Below are positions 20,562-35,500 of a stretch of DNA of 64,000 nt, one piece after another; position 1 is the first letter of the stretch; the number at the start of each line of letters is the position of its first letter. The stretch is from Mytilus galloprovincialis (taxonomy: Eukaryota > Mollusca > Bivalvia > Mytilida > Mytilidae), in NCBI RefSeq assembly GCF_965363235.1, contig NC_134846.1, forward strand, positions 1,493,001-1,557,000, written 5' to 3'. The translations under genes were made by a program, and so were the position numbers. Under the pieces are notes generated by a model. That model made no database searches. It saw only the letters and a list, made by a program, of their open reading frames with translations, and was not told the origin of the DNA.

Positions 20562-23500
20562 CTGCAAAAGCAAGTATTACATGTTTTTCAGATGAATAAG
20601 AAACTACAAAATAACAAGAATGTGTCCAAAGTACACGGATGCCCCACTCGCACTATCATTTTCCATGTCCAATGGACCGTGAAATTGGGTAAAAAATATA
20701 ATTAGGCATTAAAATTAGAAAGATAATATCATAGGGAACATGTGTACTAAGTTTCAAGTTGATTGGACTTCAACTTCATCAAAAATTACCTTGACCAAAA
20801 ACTTTAACCTGAAACTCCCACTTTCATTTTCTATGTTCAGTAGACCGTGAAATTGGGGTCAAAAGTTTAATTTGGGTTGAAAATTAGAAAGATCATATCA
20901 TAAGGAACATGTGTACCAAGTTTCAAGTTGATTGGACTTTAACTTCATCAAAAACTACCTTGACCAAAAACTTTAACCTGAAGCGGGACGGACGGACGGA
21001 CGGACGGACGGACGGACGGACAGACGGACGAACGCACGCACGCACAGACCAGAAAACATAATGCCCCTCTACTATCGTAGGTGGGGCATAAAAACCATTG
21101 ATAAATATGTGAAATGAAAAATAATTCAAACATCGATAAATAGTTATCAAGGTACCAGGATTATAATTGAATACGCCAGACGCGCGTTTCGTCTATATAA
21201 GACTCATAAGTGACGCTCAAAATAGCTATTAAGCAAAACAAGTACAAAGTTGAAGAGCATTGAGGACCAAAAATTCCAAAAAGTTGTACCAAATACGGTT
21301 AAGGTAATCTAAACCTGGGATAAGAAAATCCTTAGTTTTTTAACAGGAAATTTATAAAAATTACCATAACATTGATATTCATGTCAACGCCGTCCTTTTT
21401 GTTTTGCCACCTTTAACGCGATGTATACTAAATTCCTTGTTTACAAATATGTCTTATGCACAGAACCTTTATTGTATTCATACTTGTAAATTCTTTAAAC
21501 TTCTATTGTCAATGCCTCCTTAGTATTTGCATTTCATGACAATAGTGCTAAAATTTGTGTTGTATATTTAAAAGCGGAAGTTGTATATAGATATAATTTA
21601 GTTTGGGATGTAACGCTTCTTCTGATTGGCTGATGTAGTTTTGTTTATCATATCATAGACACAATTTTGTCATGTGACTTTGACGTCATCAACGTTTTTT
21701 AATGATTTACGCCTGTTTAAAATGGAATTTAGAATTAAATTATAAGAAATAACTGTAATATTTTGTCAGTCTATTCGAAACAACATAAACAATATTACAG
21801 CCATTCCTTATATAATATGTACTCTGTAAGTTGCGAATTTGATAACTACTTGAGAAGATCAACAAAGCGCGATAACGTGTGCACTGTACTGTATTTTAGT
21901 TCCACTGTTTTCAATTATTCCTACGGATGGGAGCTGGAAGTGGTTAGGAATTTTGGCAATCACGTGAACACGATATACCAAATGTAACAATCGAAAGATT
22001 AAATCGGAAGTAAAGTATCATGAACATGTTGGTGTCATTCGGATATTGTCTGATTTGTTTAATCTTTCAAAAAGAAATCAGAAACGATATCGTTCACAAA
22101 GAATAACACTGCAAATGACTGGTATTTGTTTTTTTCATTTGTTCATGGAATATATATATCTGAAACAAATAATTTGAATGGGCGCTCAATAATTTTTATT
22201 GAAGACGGCAAAAGACGTCCAATATTTAATCTAAGACGTTTAAGACAAAAATAGCCTGTGTAACACAACTTTCAGCATTGAGGAACTTGAATATCACAAA
22301 AAAAGAGAAAGAAACCCACTGAATACCAGGGTTACGTTCAATATCGTAGCGGCTACGTAGTGCTACGTAGATTTATGACTATTGAACGAGTAGCAAGCCA
22401 AGCGGCTATCAATATCTGTATAGCAGCTTGGCGAGCTACACGTTCAATAGTCGGCACAAATCTACGTAGCCCTATGTTCTCCTGAGATCGTAGCCAACCG
22501 ACAGTAAACAACATATCATTTAGTTATGCAGTCTAATACTTACATCCTCATGACGGACACCAAAATGTAACTTTTTCCTGATTTTCTTTGGAAGAAATGG
22601 AAGCAATTCGTCAAATATTGGACAAATTAATCCTGGATTTATTTCACTAGGTTTTGTAGGACCTGAAATAGTAAAAGTTAAAGTTAAGTTAATGGTTATT
22701 GAATTCAACATGTACAAGGAATATAATACAGATCAATTAGCTGAAGCAAGTTCAGATGAATTTGAATTTGAATGCACTCTATGTGCCTTGAAATATCCAT
22801 GTATTAATTGATTTATGGATATACGAAGAGGTGAAACAGCAAACCCCCCTCAAACATTACAACAACGCCTACGACATAAGTTATTTTAACGTCTTATTTT
22901 TAGCCATCTTTGGTTTTTCTCTTTTACTGAGTTGTTTCTATTTTCATGTTTGTTTACGACTAAATCATGATAGAAAATACAATTCGTCTATACCGCTTAT
23001 AGAAATGCTACTACTACTTTGAAGGCATATTATGAGGAGTAATCAGGGATTGCTGATGCTTTAAAATGAATATTTTTATTTTTTTTATTTTTATCATGCA
23101 AGTTAGTTTAGAGCAAATATATCAATTGTTTTACATTCTTTAAGGCATGGGGTGGCTAAATTAAAATACATAGAATTTTTTTAATAATTGGTCAAAATGT
23201 AGTTTATATCAAGCTTTTTTTTTAAAACTACACCATAGAATTTGAGATAAAATATGAGAAGATAGCTCTAATAATATGCTATCAGATAAGAAAATGAAAA
23301 AAAAATGGGGTCACGGGACTTGTTTTCTTTCTACATAATAAAATAGTTAAATTCCTAACTTATTTTATTGTAAAAGTAACTCTATTTGAATTCTCTGCCC
23401 TTACATTTTAGTTGTCTTCCCTTAGGTTGCAAAGTTAAAAAAAAATACGTGGTTTCCCCCTATGTATCCGTCACGGGGGGGTAACTTCGATATTTTTTTG

Positions 23501-26500
23501 GTAGGGGTGTGCCATTTTTGCCTCAAAAAACGTACCCATTTTAATATAACATTTACTGAAATTCAGTACCTATAGTTATATAAATATTTAAGAAAGAATG
23601 ACCTTTACTTATATACAATATTTCAAATATGACCCATTGCTCATAATTCATAAATATACTGGTCAGCTACCCTTAAGTTTTTATATATGAATTGACATTC
23701 TTAATAGCATATTTATATATGATATGTAGATCATACCCCAAATCAATATACAGTTATCAAACGTAAATGCATTTTAATATAGGATGTCATTAAAAAGGAG
23801 GGTCATTTTTATATAAAATCTCGCAAAATTATGACCCATATTTTTGGCACATCCCCGTATACCCAATAATAGGAAGTAACCCCCCCGTGGTATCCGTAGG
23901 GGTTAGTAAATTTCATAGGGGTTTCATGACGTCACGTTTACTGTTAATGGTGACGTAATCTCTTAATGTTGTTGTGTTTTATTGTTTATTTCGCTTCGAA
24001 ACGCAGCAATTTGTAACGTGTTATTTTTTTGTTTTTTTTACGTATTTCTGTTTATTTACTGTTTATAAAATATTTATATTAAGGTTGTTTTGGTCCATAC
24101 TAAACATAGCATTCGAATTTTGATTTTCTATGCATGCTTTACGACTTCATTATTGATTTGACATATCAGCAGTATTGCTTCAAACACATATGATGAGTTT
24201 AAACTAAGCGATAATCTGTGTACTACATAACAAGTATGACCCCTTAGACGAATTTATATATTACCTGTCAAGAAACTGACAATCAACCCAACAACGATGT
24301 GTATCAACATGCCCAGTCCTACATACCAGATATAAGACATCTTGTACAATGGAAAGTCATTTCTGAAAAAAAAGATAGAGGCAAAAGTAAATAACACATG
24401 TTTAAATTTCATACATTTTGCTTTCAATAAACAAATCATGCAAGCAATATATGAAAGGTTGAATGAACACTACCGGTTGCTTCAACATATAAAGCATCTC
24501 CTGTTATATATGTTATGCATGCAGTACATGACATGCAAACCATACTTTGTCAAAAGTCATGATGGGGAATAAAAGACAATGCTTAAATCTACTTTTCTAG
24601 TATCAAAGATCTGCAATTTTGTTTAGACAGAGAGATCGCACATCAAACCACTAAACCAATTCGTGATACTGACTATAAAACCCTTGATATGTCGATATCA
24701 GTCGTTCTTGAACAGATATATCATGTCAAGGAGGGGTATTTGCGAAAAATACCAGTCGAGAGAATGTTAAATTTCACGAGCCGTAAGGCGAGGGAAATTC
24801 ATTCTCAAGACTGGTATTTTTCGCAAATACCCCTCAATAACATGATATATATCTGTTTAATTACACCGAATGTTAAAGTACTAAAACGCATTGATGATCG
24901 TGACGTTACAAGCGTCCAGTCGGATAGAGTATTTTTTGGCAAATACCACGGCAGAGAGGGTAAAAAAGGCATATCTTTTTAGCAAATACCCCGGCGGCGT
25001 TAAAAATGAACGATATTCATTTGATAACAGTAAATTGGTGAAAAATACACTGGCTATTAACCAATCAAAACCCCGGATTCTTACATAAGGTGTAATTATG
25101 TTCACAAACCTGTGGAAGCAGTTTTCTTAAGTTATCAGGTTTATTTCATAATGAAATCCGTATAATTTAAACACTCACGATTACTTCAGATATGTTAAAG
25201 CCTGAAGTGACGAAATCTGCAAGGAATAAAAAAAGTCCATAAACTCGTTCAAATTCAGTTATCAAATTTGCAGTTTACTTAATATGTGTATATTAAAGAA
25301 AGCTGAGCCCAAACACAATGTGCTGAACTGAATTATTTACTATTCTACCCGTCGAGTTTGCACCCCCAACTAATGTCCTAATTGACATCAAATGCGACAT
25401 TGCAAAATATTTTATTTACTTTACTTCTTGTGAAACAGCTTCAGTGGAAGTTAGTGATATTGGTGACATTGTAGTTGTTGTAGTGTTAAGCATTCGACAT
25501 CCTTCTGTTATTAGTGCTGACGGTGATGTGACAACAACTTTGTTCAAAAAGGTTCCCAGACCTATCCAAAGTGTTATCACCAGGGATATCAAATGACCGA
25601 TTAATGCTCCCTGTCAAATAAATGTTGTTCATAGATGAAATTCATATTTGTTGACGGATTATTTAAACAAATAAATAAACAAAAAACTATTCTATCTGCT
25701 TTTAGTCTATCATTAGTCTGTCGTATTAACATGGTAGTCCTCACTAATATCATTTGAGAATCTAGAAATGACATACTCTATCGACTGTTTAAAGACCATA
25801 AGAACTTCCTCAAATTGTGAAACCACCAGAACGATGTTTCAGTGTTAAAATTATTTTAAGAACTTTGCTATAGTGAAAAAGATTTCAGCTCAAAATGATT
25901 TACCACACCGTTTTACAAAAATCAATATCTAAAATGCCCATACCCATTTATTTGCCCATGGGAATAGTACTCCAAGTGTAAATACGCCAAGTAATGGTCC
26001 TCCAAGCATACCAAACAGAATATAGGATACCTGAAATAATAAAGGTCATACACAAAAAAAACCTACTGTTTTTAAATAAATTTGCTTTTTTATTATTTTG
26101 TTTGGCTGCGATCTCAAAATCAAATATATAACATGATTATCTATTAAATAACCGATTGTGAAACCAACATATTTTTTCAACATGACACTAAGGCGTATTG
26201 TTATTTTTTCTTGTATATTTCATTGTGGAGTAACTATAATCAGGAAACACTGTCAAAGTTGTGTGCGAATGTTATTGGTTTCTATGTGTTTTATTGTGTC
26301 AATGATATCAATCAAGATTAATGTACCCATTAATTCTTGCTCCTGAGCTAATACAGTTTCACACATCTATATATCCTCTATATATCTTTACAAATATGTT
26401 AATTCAAATATTCAAAAGCCAAGTATTGGCATTTATTCCATTTTAATGTTACCTGTAATATAGATCCACCCAGCTGAGAAACGATGTAAGCAATCAAAAG

Positions 26501-29500
26501 ACAAACTCCTCCACAGACAATAACTAAAAAGAAAATTAATAAATTTCTAGTTGTTTGATAACTGCTATACTAATACCTACAAAAATAAATGGGGAAATCT
26601 TTACTCGATATGTTGGAAGAAGTATTTGTAAAACTTTCTTTACCAATACTCATTACTTGCCTTATTCGTCCGAGGTCAATGCATGATTTGTTTCTGTTTT
26701 GATGCTCTTGAATGTTTTATGTAATAGGTTTTTTCTTTCTTTTAGTTTTGAACGATCACCAGAAACATGCGTCGTGTACACAGATGACATACAATGACAC
26801 GTTGGTCTAATATATAATTATCATCTTTTCTGTGGAGCACACTATTTAAAACATAGAGACGAATTTCCTATAAAGATTGTTTCATTAAAGCCGCATATTA
26901 GAAATTTCTTTTCATAATAATATTCAAACAAATTTTGAAAGAAACAGACATGAATTCAGTCTTTCGTTCGTGTCTTTAAAGGGGCTAGAAGATACAAAGG
27001 CGACATTCAAAGCTCAAGTCTACAGAAACTGTTCACGTCATAGTAAAACACGACATTCAAAGCTCGTCTACAGAAACTGTTCACGTCATAGCAAAACACG
27101 ACATTCAAAGCTCGTCTACAGAAACTGTTCAAGTCATAGCAAAACACGACATTCAAAGCTCAAGTCTACAGAAACTGTTCACGCCATAGCAAAACACGAC
27201 ATTCAAAGCTCAAGTCTACAGAAACTGTTCACGTCATAGCAAAACACGACATTTAAAGCTCAAGTCTACAGAAACTGTTCACGCCATAGCAAAACACGAC
27301 ATTCAAAGCTCAAGTCTACAGAAACTGTTCACGCCATAGCAAAACACGACATTCAAAGCTCAAGTCTACAGAAACTGTTCACGCCATAGCAAAACACGAC
27401 ATTCAAAGCTCAAGTCTACAGAAACTGTTCACGCCTAAGCTCAAGTCTACAGAAACTGTTCACGCCATAGCTCAAGTCTACAGAAACTGTTCACGCCATA
27501 GCTCAAGTCTACAGAAACTGTTCACGCCAAAGCTCAAGTCTACAGAAACTGTTCACGCCATGGCAAAACACCAGTATTTCATATACAAATATAGGCAACA
27601 GTAGCATACCGCCGTATAAATCAAAAGTCAACAAATCAAGATTACAAACTAAAACCGAGGGTAACACATAAACTATATGAAGAAAAAGTAAAAAAACATA
27701 AAAGTACAGAACTCCGATGACAATTCAAATAGGAAAGTCCCTAATCAAAAGGCAAAATCAAAATCAAAAGCTCAAACACATCAAACGAATTGATAACAAC
27801 TGTCATATTCCTAACTTGATACAGGAACACATCGTAACAACAGAAACACTGAAACAAACGCCAACATATATAACTGAGCAACACAATCCCAATCAATAAT
27901 GTTCAGTGGGGGATCTCAAGTGCTCCATACGATAACGGTGACAAGATTCATTCAGTGTTAAGATCGAATTTGTTTTTAAAACAATTGTAAAACATCCGTT
28001 GTGAAACAGATTTGTCATAACGGTCAACCTACTGATGGCACTCATAAAACATTATTAAGAAGAGCTCCTATAGTTTTCTATTTGAATGACGACTTTTTGT
28101 TGAAAAACTATTAAATAATTTAGAAAAGTATAAGTGTTTGTTTTCTCTTATAGTTTTAAATTTGAATGCCGATTTTTTGTTCGAAAACTATTAAATAGTG
28201 TAAAATGGTATAAGTGTCTTTGCTCTTATAGTTTTCTATTTGAATGCCGATATTTTGTTCGAAAACTATTAAATAGTGTAAAAAAGTATAAGCGTTTGTT
28301 GCTCCTATAGTTTTCTATTTGAATGCCGATTTTTCGTTGAAAAACTATCAAATAGTGTAAAAATAGTATAAACGTTTTGTTTGTTTTTCTTGTTGTCAAA
28401 TTTTGTCTGATAGAACACACATATTTTTGTAACGTTAGTACTTCCAATTTCATTCTTAAATTATGATGCGATTTAAAGAACTTAAAGTAAGTGGTGTACT
28501 TGATCTTTTTTTCGCTGCGCTACTCGTATTGGGTGAACATAGTTTTCTATAGTAGCGCATACATTGTTACCCCGTTTTCTAGATTCTGTGCCGTCATATT
28601 GTTCATTGTTCAAACCATGTTGGTTGCTGGAATGTACAGCATATATTTTAGTGTGCACGGAAAAACAGTTTTACATAACCACGTTGTGTGCCTTTTTGTT
28701 TCATGTGCTGACGTCTGTCTCTATTATTACAATTATCTGGACAAACTAGTGTAGATTAAACAATATATCATTTACTGTTCAATGTTGAACTTGGTAAACT
28801 CAACACATGTTAGGGCCTTTTTAACTTTGTTTCTGTTCATCTGTTTTGCTCTTTTTTGAAATGTTTGGATGATGTCAACTCCAAAAAAGCGGTTCAAACG
28901 CACGAAAGAAAAAATACTCAGTGTTTTTATAAGGGGTTTGATAGGGACAATACAATGGATATTTCATATTTCAAAAGCTAAACTTACTAGCCATTTTTGA
29001 AAGCACAGTCTTTGCTAATGATGTCATTTTCGGAAAACATGGCTTTACAAAATCTTCCAGCAAAATGGCAGCAATAGCATTATATCCAGATGATATCGTA
29101 CTACAAAGATGAAACATTCATAAGTCTGTTATCACTGTTTCAATTCATTCTGCTTCCCTTTTAAGACAATACAAGACATTATTCTATCATTCAAAGTAAA
29201 CAATTGTTATGAATTCGCACATCTCTTTGAATGCGAGTGGTGTTTTAATTATGCGGCAAATCGTATAAGAAGATTGATATTCTGTCCGCCCATCTCCAAT
29301 TATCCTTGCATTAACTTACATGGGCCATATGTGATATGTTGTTTAAAGGCTATATTTTTGCAAGTATCTAACATACATATCTCTCTCATTGGTCAACTTT
29401 ACTTACGCTACCGAATGGATTTATAATATTTTTTCTCCTCCTGAATATGCCCGAATTATTTTCAAGTAGACGTTAAACAAACTACAAGCAGTCGATCAAT

Positions 29501-32500
29501 ATTTCCTCGTTTTCTCCACATTTATTTCTTGTACAGCAGCCACCTGCATCCGGATCAGGTATTTCTTTTACAAAAAGTATTTTAAAAAACCAAAAATAAA
29601 AAGTTTCCTTGTTGTTATCTAATTTCTTCTAAACGATTTGTAGTGTATCGAACGCCATTAGGTAACAACAATATTGCATTGATGTTTTAACATTAACGTA
29701 CCTCAAACTTCCACTGAACACACATGATATAACAAGTCCTGGTAAACCAGCTATATGTCCTACAAGGTCCATTGTGAAAAGTGGTATCAGCTGTCAAATT
29801 GAATCATTCCTCAATTATTAACAGTTTACCATTTATGTTAATCAACATTATAGTTTGGTAACAATTTATGACGCGATGGAAACAACAGAATTCGTTTTTT
29901 TTTTTTTTTTTTTTTTGTGGTTGGGATAGTTTCTTATTTACTTATAAAGATACACATATATTCGTCCACACCAAGAACAACATAAATTGCGTGCAGTATT
30001 GACCCTGAATTCTTTTTGTTTTGTTCGCCTTATTAAGTGATGAATTGATAATGCATGTCAGATGTGGAAAAATAACACGCATTCGTTTTGAATCATAATG
30101 ATTAAGAAGATAAGTTCAAGGATTTCAATACAGAAAGTTCGATTACGAATTACACTTTGTTGCAGGGTATTTCTGTTAGGTGCACAAATGTATGACTATT
30201 TTTGAAAGTGTTAAATATTTTATTAGTTGCCCAAAATACGGTTGACCTTTAAGAAAATGACCTAAAATAATCACATTTCTCGTTGTGTAGGCTTTTCAAT
30301 TATCTTTAAAAACTGAATTATTTGATAGGCATAATGTATATGATTGTCACTGAAAGTTATAATATTGACATTGTTCATAAATAACATCAAGTTTATATAA
30401 TAAGGTTAAAAAGCTTGTAGAAGATCACACTATTATTTCAGAACATAATTAGTCCATCATATGGGAACTAAATCACCATGTCAGTAAACCGAAATGTAAG
30501 TACAAGTCACTGGGACAAGTACGATCTTTCATTTCGCATGTAATAAAACATGTAAAAATTAATAACTTATAACAATTAACAACCGCACTATTAAACGGTT
30601 GATACGGTGCTTTTTGTCCGCAATTCGCTTTTTGTCCGCTTTTGCTTTTTGTCCGATAATTTTGCTTTTTGTCCGAAACTTTTGCTTTTTGTCCGTTGCT
30701 TTTTGTCCGTTTTGCCTTTTGTCCGATTATTTTGCTTTTTGTCCGAAACTTTTGCTTTTTGTCCGTTGCTTTTTGTCCGTTTTGCCTTTTGTCCGATTAT
30801 TTTGCTTTTTGTCCGAAACTTTTGCTTTTTGTCCGTTGCTTTTTGTCCGTTTTGCTTTTTGTCCGATAATTTTGCTTTATGTCCGATATAAAATGTGTAT
30901 ATTTTTGGCAGGTTTCATTTTGAACTTTAAAATACCATGTCCTTTTAGGAGTTAAATACAGACCATACTCACATTATAAATGATTTGTACATGAAATTTC
31001 ATGTCTTTTACAATATATCGCATTACCTCTAAATTGGCTCGAAGCACTAATATCCTAGACCCGTAGGTGTTGGTCAACAGAGGGCAAGGGGGATACTCTT
31101 GTATATCCCTAAGTCTAAAAAACAACTATTGAAACCTGGCTAAACTAAGACATACTCCAGGTAGGCCATTATACCATACCCGAACGAGTTTGTCAACAAT
31201 GAGTTAAAAGGGGGATGAATTAGCCCGGTATATAACGAAGTTGAAATAAACTGTTGCCCGCTGGCTAAACTAAGAAATTATCCATGCGGGCTATAATATG
31301 AGAGGTAGAGGAAGGGATTGCCTCTATAAAATGACCATGAGCACGTATGACCTAGACCCGTACGAGTTAGTCAGCAAAGTGTAAGGTTGGTACCCTAGTA
31401 TATAATAAAGTCGAACTAAACTATTGCTGGATGGCTAAGAGATTCTCCGCGTGGGCCATGATACCAGAGGTAGAGGTTGTCATTGCCTCTAAAATGGCCT
31501 AAATCACTTATTCCCTAGAGAAGTACGCGGTATCATCAAAGGGTTTAAAAGGGAGTTGGAACCTCTGTTTACAAAGAAGTCGAAATAAATTATTGCCGGC
31601 TTGCTTAAGTACGAGATTCTCCAAGTTGGCCATTAATCCTAGGTTAAATGTGTGCATTGCCTTTTAAATGGCTGATAAAACTAACGCCCTAGACCTGTAC
31701 GAGTTTGTCAGCAAAAGGTTAAAGGGGGGATGCGATGCCTCTTTTTACAACGAAAATATAAATTAAGCCGACTGGCCTAACTAAGAGATTCTATAGGCGG
31801 GGTATTATATCAGAGGATGAGGTAGGCATTACCTCTAACATAGCCATAACACGTATGTCCCAGACCCGTGTAAGTTAATCAGCAAAGGGTAAGGGGGGTA
31901 CCTAAGTATATCACAAAGTCGAAATAAACTATTGCTGGCTGGCTAAACGAAGAGATTCTCCACATGGGCCATGATACCAGAGGTAGAAGTGGCCATAGCC
32001 TCAAAAATGGCCACTTATGCCGTAGACCCATACCAGTGCTTCAGCAAAGTGTTAAAAGGGGGAGGTGGTATCTATGTTTACAACGAAGTCGAAATGAATT
32101 ATTGCCGGCTGGCCAAAAAAAGAAATTCTCCACATAGGCCATTATAACAAAGGTAGTGGTGGACATTGCATCTAAAATGGCCCATACTTCTTATTCCATT
32201 GATCTGTACGAGTTTGTCAGCAAAGGGTAAGGAGGGTACCCTGGTATATAACAAAGTCGAAATAAACTATTGCCGGATGGCCAAAAATAAAAGATGATCC
32301 ACGTTTATCATGATACCAGAGGTAGAGGTGGGCCTTGCCTTTAAAATGGTTTATAACACTTATGCCAGCAAAAGGAAAGGAGGGTATTCTAGTATATCGC
32401 AAAGTCGTTATGAAATATTGCCGGCTGTTCAAACTACGAGATTCACCACATGGGCCATGCTACCAGAGGTATAGGTGGTCATTGCCTTTAAAATAGCCTA

Positions 32501-35500
32501 TAGCACTTATATGACATATACCCGTACGAGTTTGTCAGTAAAGAGCTAAAATGAGGAGGTGGTACCTCTGTTCACATTAAAGTCAAAATAACTGTAGCCG
32601 GTAGGCCAAACTCCGGGATTCTCTACGTGGATCATTATACCAGAGGTAGAGGTTTGTTTCGACTTCGTTGTAAACAAAGGTAACACCTTTTATTTTTAAC
32701 CCCTTGCAGGCAAAATCGTACAGGTCTTTGGAACTAGTGTTATATGCCATTTTAAAGGCAATTACCATATCTATCTCTGGTAAAATGGCCTACGTGGAGA
32801 ACCTCTTAGTTTGGCCAGCCGGCAATACTTTATTTCGACTTTGTTGTAAACAGAGGTACCATCTCCCCCTTTTGATTCATTATTGTCAAACTCGTACGGG
32901 TCTAGGGCATAAGTGCTATATGAAATTTGTATGGCAATGCCCTCCTCTATCTCTGGTAAAATGGCCTACGTGGAGAATCTTTTAGTTTGGCCAGCCGGCA
33001 ATTATTAAAGTGTATTTCGACTTCGTTGCAAACAGAGGTACCACCTTACCCTTTTAATTCATTGTTGTCAAACTCGCACGGGTCTTGGGCCTAAGTGATC
33101 TGTGCCTTTTTTAAGGCAATGTCTACTTCTACCTCTGGCATCATACCCCACGCGGAGAATCTCTTGGCCAGCCGGCAATTGTTTATTTCGACTTTTTTAT
33201 ATACCAAGGTACTTCCCTAACCCTTTGCTGACTTACTCGCTGGCTTATCCCTTATTGTAAGTATGTAAGTTCAATAAATATAAGACTATATGCCAGGTCT
33301 TTCTGACAACCAATTACAAACAAATTGGGGTTTATCTAATGAGGCTTTTCCCAGGATGCAATTGCTCGTAGACTGTATACAGTTGACCAAATAATCCACA
33401 AATTCCGCAAAAGGATCTTTTAATTATAGGCCATGTCCATTTAGACATTAAGCAACAAAAGCCCAGCATGACCGATGCATTTGTCTTTAACATCTCCGAT
33501 ATTGATTCCGCATGGCCTTCCAATTGACATGAGTGTCCATTGGTGTTCATTGTTAAACCTTTGGAGCTATATCAGTTTGTGTGGAAATTAAGAGCACGAT
33601 GACCTTCCCTTGGTGATAACAACATGACCAACAACCATATCGTGTGTTACCAAAAGCCGTCAGCGATAGTCACACCGACAATTTGCTACCTTCGTGGACA
33701 AAAGCCTGGCTTTTCGCTGGATCCTTATTAACATCTAGTGTTGTCACTACCATTTGCTGTAGAGATTTAGTTGCACAACATAACAGAAACATTCTTTGTA
33801 AATACTCTATGTTGATATTTTGACATTTTGATGGTTCATATACCAACTGTAGCCGAAAAATGATAATGAAACATTTCTGTTTAATATCGATCTATTGTTG
33901 GAATTGTAAATTTTCATATTCAATTTTTGTTTGTTTAAAGATGACCATTTTAAATAAAGATTTTCATTTTTTTAAAAAGCAAGTGTTAGACTTGTGCTTT
34001 TATTGCCACTCAGTTCATATAACCTGTCATTTTAGTCGAGCCTGTAACTTTTGTTGCAGAAAGCTCGACATATGAATAGTGATCCGGCGGCGGCGGCGGC
34101 GGCGGCGTAAGTTAACTTCTGAAAAGCTTAATATTTTAGAAGGTGGAAGAATTGGATGCTTCATACTCTGTATATAGATGCCTCATGTTACGAAGTTTCT
34201 GTCAGTCACATGTCCAATGTCCTTGACCTCATTTTCATGGTTCAGTGATCACTTGAAAAAAAAGTTCAGAATTTTTGTAATGTTGAATTCTCTCTTATTA
34301 TAAGTAATAGGATAACTATATTTGGTATGTGCGTACCTTGCAAGGTACTCATGCCCGTCAGACAGTTTTCACTTGACCTCGACTTCATTTCGTGGATCAG
34401 TGAACAAAGGTTAGAATAAGTTTTGGTGGTCAAGTCCACATCTCAGATACTATAAGCAACAGGGCTAGTATATTCGGTGTATGGAAGGACTGTAAGGTGT
34501 ACATGTCCAACTGGCAGGTGTCATCTGACCTTGACCTCATTTTCACGGTTCAGTGGTTATAGTTAAATTTTTCTGTCTTGGTCTGTTTTTCTCATACTTT
34601 ATGCAATGAGTCTACAATATTTGTTGTATGGAATGATTGTAAGGTGTACATGTCTAGCGGGAAGATATCATCTGACCTTGACCTCATTTTCATGGTTCAG
34701 TGGTCAAAGTTCAGTTTTTGAGTTTTAGTCTTTTTATCTAATATTATATGCCAAAGGTCACTATATTTGGTGCATGAAAATATCTTATGATCTATATATA
34801 TAAGTCTCCCAGGTTTTATTTGACCATGACCTCAATTTCACGGTTCATTGCACAGTGTCAAGTTTTTGTGTTTTGGTCTGTTTTTCTTAAACTATAAGTA
34901 ATAGGTCAAGTATATTTGTTGTATCGAAGAATTGTTAGCTGTTCATGTCTGCCTGGTATGGTTCGTCTGACCTTTACCTCATTTTCATAATTCATTTGGT
35001 CTTTGATTAGCTATCTTGGTTAATGTTAAGTTTATGTGGCAGTTGTAATAAATCTTTATACTTCGGGCTATCAACATAATATTAATGATGAGTAAAGTAG
35101 GCGAGACATTTCAGTGTGTGCACTCTTATTTAAATGTGCTTATTTATCCGAGTCCTGGACTGCATTCCAGTGGCTTTCATTCTTTTACTTTTGTGTAAAT
35201 TTTATACAGATCAGTATTTTTTCAAATGTTTTACCAATATTTTAGCTGCATGTAACATCTTGAACACTCAGAACAGCAAAACAAAATTTAGATTTCAGAA
35301 ATAAATAGCCTTTAGTCATCGACGAATAGCCGATGATTTCAAGAGTTGTTTCCGTTAAAGGATGATTCCTTTTTTTTGTGCAATACTTGCTCTTTCGGAG
35401 GCTCGAGGGTAATTTCAGCAAAAATTTTATTATTTTTGTTTACATTACAAATTTTATTTATTACACTATTAGTTATAACTTTATGAATTGGCTAAAAAAT

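Noticed and set aside
20923..21150. Frame with [12 protein letters not shown] repeats
   Set aside because: Translation of the GACG microsatellite in an intron.
26970..27239. 89-codon frame with repeated [15 protein letters not shown]
   Set aside because: Pure translation of the 49-bp minisatellite; no start context or homology.
26975..27560. CRISPR-like repeat/spacer look
   Set aside because: Adjacent units are contiguous without unique spacers, and the window is clearly a eukaryotic nuclear genome.
28491..28754. 87-codon plus-strand frame with hydrophobic runs ([16 protein letters not shown]) and a second overlapping hydrophobic frame ([20 protein letters not shown])
   Set aside because: It looks like two helices of a tetraspan protein with a frameshift and a possible acceptor TTTTCTAG at about 28582, but it lies antisense in an SLC5 intron, I recognise no family, and no partner exons were found.
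30599..30955. Three overlapping frames of 66-118 codons rich in [17 protein letters not shown]
   Set aside because: They are translations of the CTTTTTGTCCG minisatellite; all frames are open only because the unit lacks stops. The same applies to 39602-39936.
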